Assembly (NCBI RefSeq): GCF_026130545.1
Contig: NZ_JAMOIM010000018.1
Span: 1 to 64,000 of the forward strand
Reading direction: 5' to 3'
Length of the DNA stretch: 64,000 bases
Source of the DNA: Lichenifustis flavocetrariae
GTDB taxonomy: Bacteria; Pseudomonadota; Alphaproteobacteria; Rhizobiales; Beijerinckiaceae
The notes beneath the pieces are model-generated. The model made no database searches. It saw only the letters and a list, made by a program, of their open reading frames with translations, and was not told the DNA's origin. The position numbers were made by a program, and so were the translations under genes. Numbering within the stretch: the stretch's first letter is position 1; the number at the start of each line of letters is the position of its first letter. Shown in pieces: positions 62,316-64,000 of the stretch.

Positions 62316-64000
62316 CCGTCAATGGCCAGGATCAGCACGGGGCGCCGCGTCCGGGCCAGTGTTTGCGGACCTTCCTGCGCAACCTCGGCTGGTTCGGCGT
62401 CAAGAAGGGTTGCGACGCGGGTGACTGCGGCGCCTGCACGGTCCACCTTGACGGCAAGCCCGTACATAGCTGCCTCGTCCCGGCGTTTCGGGTCGAAGGG
62501 CATGAGGTCACGACGATCGAAGGGCTCGGAGACACCGACGGCCTGCATCCGATGCAACAGGCCTTTGTCGATGCACAGGGCTTCCAGTGCGGCTTCTGCA
62601 CAGCCGGCATGGTGATGACGGCCGCGTGCCTCAATCAGGCTCAACGCCGCGATCTTCCCGCCGCGCTGAAGGGCAATCTCTGCCGCTGCACCGGCTATCG
62701 CGCGATCCAGGATGCAATCGAGGGTCTGAGGCATCGCGAGGAGGCTCCCTCCGGCAAGACGATCGGCCGCAACATCGCGGCGCCGGCCGGTCCGGGGATC
62801 GTGACCGGTCAGGCGCGATACACGATGGACGTTGCGATCGATCGTCTGACACACATGAAGATCTTGCGCTCTCCGCACGCGGCCGCGCGGATCCAGAGGA
62901 TCGACGCGTCGGAGACCTTGAAGATTCCTGGAGTGCTCGCGGTGCTGACGCACCATGATGCGCCCGCAAAACTCTTCTCGACCGGCCGGCATGAGCACGC
63001 GACGGACGATCCCGATGACACGCGGGTCCTCGATTCGGTCGTTCGTTTTGTCGGTCAGCGTGTGGCCGCCGTCGTGGCCGAAAGCGAGGCCGCCGCCGAG
63101 GCCGGCCGAGACCGCCTGGAGGTCGACTACGAGATCCTGCCGGCCGTTTTCGATCCCGAGGACGCAATGCGGCCGGGCGCCCCCGTGATCCACGACAAGC
63201 CGGCCGCTGCACGTATCGCCGACCCGCAACGCAACATCGTGGCGGAACTGCACGGCGAGATCGGCAGCGTCGATGCCGGCTTCATGGACGCCGATGTGGT
63301 GCATGAAGCGACCTACATGACGCAGCGTGTACAGCATGCGGCGCTCGAAACGCATGGTTCGATCGGTTGGCGCGACAGCGAGGGTCGGCTCGTGTTGCGC
63401 ACGAGTTCACAGGTGCCTTTCCTCACGCGAGAGGCCCTGGCGGCGCTCTATGACCTGCCACGTGACAGTGTGCGGGTCTTCAGCGAACGGGTTGGCGGCG
63501 GCTTCGGCGGCAAGCAGGAGATGCTGACCGAAGACCTTGTCGCGCTGGCCGTGCTGAAGACAGGCCGGCCCGTGAAACTCGAATTGACGCGGGAGGAACA
63601 ATTCAGCGCCACCACGACCCGCCACCCGATGCGGGTGAGCGTGAAAGTCGGCGCCAAAAGCGACGGCCGCTTGACCGCTATAGCGATGCTCATCCTCTCC
63701 AACACGGGCGCCTACGGTAATCACGGACCGGGCGTGATGTTCCATGGGGCGGGCGAGTCCCTGGGGCTCTATCGCTGCCCGAACAAGAGAGTGGATGGAC
63801 ACGCGGTCTACACCAACACGGTGCCGAGCGGCGCCTTCCGGGGCTACGGCCTCAGCCAGACTAACTTTGCGGTCGAGACCGCCTTGGACGAGATTGCGCG
63901 TCGCCTCGATATGGATCCCTTCGCGTTTCGCCGACGCAACGTTGTGCGACCCGGCGATCCCATGGTGTCGTATGACGAGAGCCCACATGACGTCGAATAT
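62306..64000 (+). CDS. Fused [2Fe-2S]-molybdopterin subunit of a xanthine dehydrogenase-family enzyme, runs off the window end
   Basis: 565 codons from the ATG at 62306 to the window end without a stop. Residues 1-140 form the iron-sulfur part with Cys36, 41, 44, 56 (GCDAGDCGAC) and Cys95, 98, 126, 128. From about residue 152 (GKTIGRNIAAPAGPG) the molybdopterin subunit follows, with GGGFGGKQEM and AFRGYG at 510-515, where CoxL has AYRGAGR. The loop is like that of xanthine dehydrogenases and aldehyde oxidoreductases. The catalytic Glu region lies beyond the window. E. coli XdhD has the same fusion. The substrate is unknown. Confidence 0.88.
   Translation, partial: MLLTVNGQDQHGAPRPGQCLRTFLRNLGWFGVKKGCDAGDCGACTVHLDGKPVHSCLVPAFRVEGHEVTTIEGLGDTDGLHPMQQAFVDAQGFQCGFCTAGMVMTAACLNQAQRRDLPAALKGNLCRCTGYRAIQDAIEGLRHREEAPSGKTIGRNIAAPAGPGIVTGQARYTMDVAIDRLTHMKILRSPHAAARIQRIDASETLKIPGVLAVLTHHDAPAKLFSTGRHEHATDDPDDTRVLDSVVRFVGQRVAAVVAESEAAAEAGRDRLEVDYEILPAVFDPEDAMRPGAPVIHDKPAAARIADPQRNIVAELHGEIGSVDAGFMDADVVHEATYMTQRVQHAALETHGSIGWRDSEGRLVLRTSSQVPFLTREALAALYDLPRDSVRVFSERVGGGFGGKQEMLTEDLVALAVLKTGRPVKLELTREEQFSATTTRHPMRVSVKVGAKSDGRLTAIAMLILSNTGAYGNHGPGVMFHGAGESLGLYRCPNKRVDGHAVYTNTVPSGAFRGYGLSQTNFAVETALDEIARRLDMDPFAFRRRNVVRPGDPMVSYDESPHDVEY

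Overview
The window is GC-rich DNA from an alphaproteobacterium, most likely of the order Hyphomicrobiales (Rhizobiales). This placement is an inference from gene content: CoxS/L/M-type molybdenum hydroxylases with CoxG, CoxD and CoxE helpers, an Frc-like sugar ABC operon, short inverted repeats of the kind common in Rhizobiales, a Coq10-like START protein and an RskA-type ECF sigma system. The genus cannot be named from the sequence alone. No rRNA, tRNA or CRISPR array was seen.

Region 1 (1-6360) is accessory and full of relics. It holds the end of an unknown gene, three small exported or membrane proteins, an MFS transporter fragment, a frameshifted tyrosine recombinase, an intact BLUF blue-light sensor gene, a complete IS481-type insertion sequence whose transposase stop codon lies in the CTAG target duplication, and a decayed ISAzo13-like transposase.

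Region 2 (6415-27122) is a long plus-strand molybdenum hydroxylase locus. It runs coxG-like, an orphan coxL-like gene, a degraded ModE-like regulator on the opposite strand, a coxS-coxL-coxM set ending in a terminator, a polyamine-type ABC transporter (binding protein, two permeases, ATPase), a second coxS-coxL-coxM set, an amidase, a LysR regulator, and the coxD and coxE maturation genes. All three large subunits carry AYRGAGR, the form II motif, so CO need not be the substrate. Transporter plus hydroxylases plus amidase suggests uptake and breakdown of an unknown nitrogen-containing compound.

Region 3 (27041-39000) handles sugar acids. A minus-strand operon encodes an ABC transporter (permease, binding protein, a rare fusion of two ATPase domains with a permease) and an SMP-30 lactonase, followed by a chimeric pseudogene. 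A divergent FadR-type regulator precedes an enolase-superfamily dehydratase, an SDR, an idonate-dehydrogenase-like enzyme and an MFS transporter.

Region 4 (39222-45561) is an Frc-like sugar operon: a divergent RpiR regulator, binding protein, permease, single-domain ATPase, a barrel-like protein of unknown function and a PfkB kinase. In all three ABC operons a stable hairpin follows the binding-protein gene.

Region 5 (45914-58776) holds an RND efflux pair, a Crp/Fnr regulator, a small exported protein, a Coq10-like protein and an exopolysaccharide locus (export lipoprotein, two glycosyltransferases, undecaprenyl-phosphate sugar transferase, O-antigen-ligase-like polymerase).

Region 6 (58981-64000) contains a fasciclin protein, a small membrane protein, an ECF sigma/RskA anti-sigma pair, and a third molybdenum hydroxylase whose [2Fe-2S] and molybdopterin domains are fused; that gene runs off the window.
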